Shown here piece by piece: positions 62,709-64,000 of a stretch of 64,000 nucleotides of DNA. The notes under the pieces are model-generated. The model was given only the letters and a program-made list of their open reading frames with translations, had not been told where the DNA came from and searched no databases. Every line of letters begins with the position of its first letter. The first letter of the stretch is position 1. This DNA is from Chitinophagaceae bacterium (GTDB lineage: Bacteria > Bacteroidota > Bacteroidia > Chitinophagales > Chitinophagaceae): contig CANCRO010000001.1 of assembly GCA_947380605.1 (NCBI GenBank), positions 1-64,000 on the forward strand, given 5' to 3'. The position numbers and the translations under genes are program-made.

Positions 62709-64000
62709 ATGTTAGTAAAAACTTTCGGCAGTGCAGTTTATGGGGTAGAAGCAATTACTATTGCAGTAGAAGTAAATATTAATAATCAAGGGAAATCAGA
62801 TGCGATCATTGTAGGGCTGCCCGATGGAGCGGTAAAAGAAAGTTTACTTCGAGTAGAAAGTGCCATTAAGGACAATAATTTTTTCATGCCGCGCACTAGG
62901 CTGATTGTAAACCTTGCCCCTGCAGATATTCGAAAAAGTGGAACTGCTTTTGATCTTCCAATTGCAATGGCCACATTGGGTGCTAGCGACCAGCTCATCA
63001 ATCCAGAAAAACTAACCGATTATGTAATAATGGGTGAACTTAGTCTAGACGGCACCGTTAGATCTATTAAAGGTGCGCTTCCTATCGCTATACAAGCTAG
63101 AAAAGAAAACTTCAAAGGACTAATAGTACCAAAACAAAATGCAAGAGAAGCTGCCATGGTAAACAATCTGGCGGTATATGGGGTTGAACACCTCAATGAA
63201 GTAATAAATTTTTTTAAAGATGAGACAACGCTCGTACCCACAACAGTCAATACTAGAGATGAATTTGCTTATACGCAAAGTGATTTTGATATCGACTTTT
63301 CTGATGTGAAAGGTCAAGAAAATATAAAAAGGGCCTTAGAGATCGCAGCAGCAGGTGGTCATAATGCGATTTTAATTGGCCCACCAGGAGCAGGAAAAAC
63401 AATGCTTGCTAAACGCTTACCCACCATTCTTCCCCCTTTGTCATTGCAGGAAGCATTGGAAACTACAAAAATTCATAGCGTAGCAGGTAAGTTGCCAGAA
63501 AATGCTACCCTCATATCCAAAAGACCTTATAGAAGTCCGCATCATACTATTTCTGATGTAGCGCTGGTGGGTGGTGGTGGTAATCCACAACCAGGAGAAA
63601 TTTCATTGGCCCATAATGGTGTATTATTTCTAGATGAACTTCCAGAGTTTAAGCGAACAGTTTTAGAAGTGATGCGACAACCAATGGAAGAAAGAAAAGT
63701 AACCATCTCAAGAGCAAAGATAGCATTAGAATTTCCCGCTAGCTTTATGCTGATTGCTTCCATGAACCCCTGCCCCTGCGGATATTTTAACCACCCCGAT
63801 AAACAATGTACCTGTCCGCCGGGTGCAGTGCAGAAATATTTAAACAAAATTTCAGGTCCTTTATTAGACAGGATTGACTTACATGTAGAAGTAACGCCAG
63901 TAGCCTTTAGTGAATTGTCATCTACCCAAACCTTTGAAAAAAGTGATCGAATAAGAGAGAGAGTTATAAAAGCAAGGGACATACAAGTAGATAGATATAA
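62709..64000 (+). CDS. comM: YifB family Mg chelatase-like AAA ATPase (ComM), 3' truncated by window edge
   Basis: Open frame from ATG 62709 to window end: MLVKTFGSAVYGVEAITIAVEVNI...AILIGPPGAGKTMLAKRLPTILPPL...SPHHTISDVALVGGGGNPQPGEISLAHNGVLFLDELPEF. Confidence 0.95.
   Translation, partial: MLVKTFGSAVYGVEAITIAVEVNINNQGKSDAIIVGLPDGAVKESLLRVESAIKDNNFFMPRTRLIVNLAPADIRKSGTAFDLPIAMATLGASDQLINPEKLTDYVIMGELSLDGTVRSIKGALPIAIQARKENFKGLIVPKQNAREAAMVNNLAVYGVEHLNEVINFFKDETTLVPTTVNTRDEFAYTQSDFDIDFSDVKGQENIKRALEIAAAGGHNAILIGPPGAGKTMLAKRLPTILPPLSLQEALETTKIHSVAGKLPENATLISKRPYRSPHHTISDVALVGGGGNPQPGEISLAHNGVLFLDELPEFKRTVLEVMRQPMEERKVTISRAKIALEFPASFMLIASMNPCPCGYFNHPDKQCTCPPGAVQKYLNKISGPLLDRIDLHVEVTPVAFSELSSTQTFEKSDRIRERVIKARDIQVDRY

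Noticed and set aside
63542-63982. 146-aa minus-strand ORF at the window end
   Set aside because: Antisense to comM/yifB, which runs in an open, conserved frame to position 64000 but was missed in the ORF track for lack of a stop

Overview
This 64 kb window is an AT-rich, gene-dense bacterial chromosome segment. Gene content points to Bacteroidota, probably a Chitinophagia-type lineage (gldKLMN type IX secretion/gliding genes, menG-porT pair, TAnnTTTG promoter elements; the lineage is inference). Nearly all of it is core genome: ruvC 3' end, HIT protein, gldNMLK, DUF255 thioredoxin-like protein, hemD, DUF4271 protein, hemW, gpsA, rnc, fabF-acpP, an acyltransferase/desaturase/lpxD run, dtd-mazG-like-glyS, a complex I operon nuoABCD-HIJKLMN, an FNR-like flavoprotein, mfd, a sphingomyelin-synthase-like PAP2 protein, gyrB, an AraC regulator, ileS, a histone-H1-like/DksA fusion, dnaX, PDH E2, YkuK-like protein, cyclophilin, engB, menG, porT, a RemB/Wzi-like protein, dihydroorotase, a short MutS-like ATPase, an ABC exporter, and comM/yifB running off the end. 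I saw no tRNA, rRNA, CRISPR array, prophage or insertion sequence. There is no clear new defence or mobile system. The points most worth checking are the complex I operon without nuoEFG, with its 3' orphan gene and upstream flavoprotein; the H1-tail/DksA fusion with a degenerate zinc finger; a 66-aa possible Cys-depleted zinc-ribbon relative; the SMS-like protein; the Cys-cluster AraC regulator; and a near-perfect inverted repeat holding both divergent -7 boxes of engB and menG, with nearly leaderless starts.
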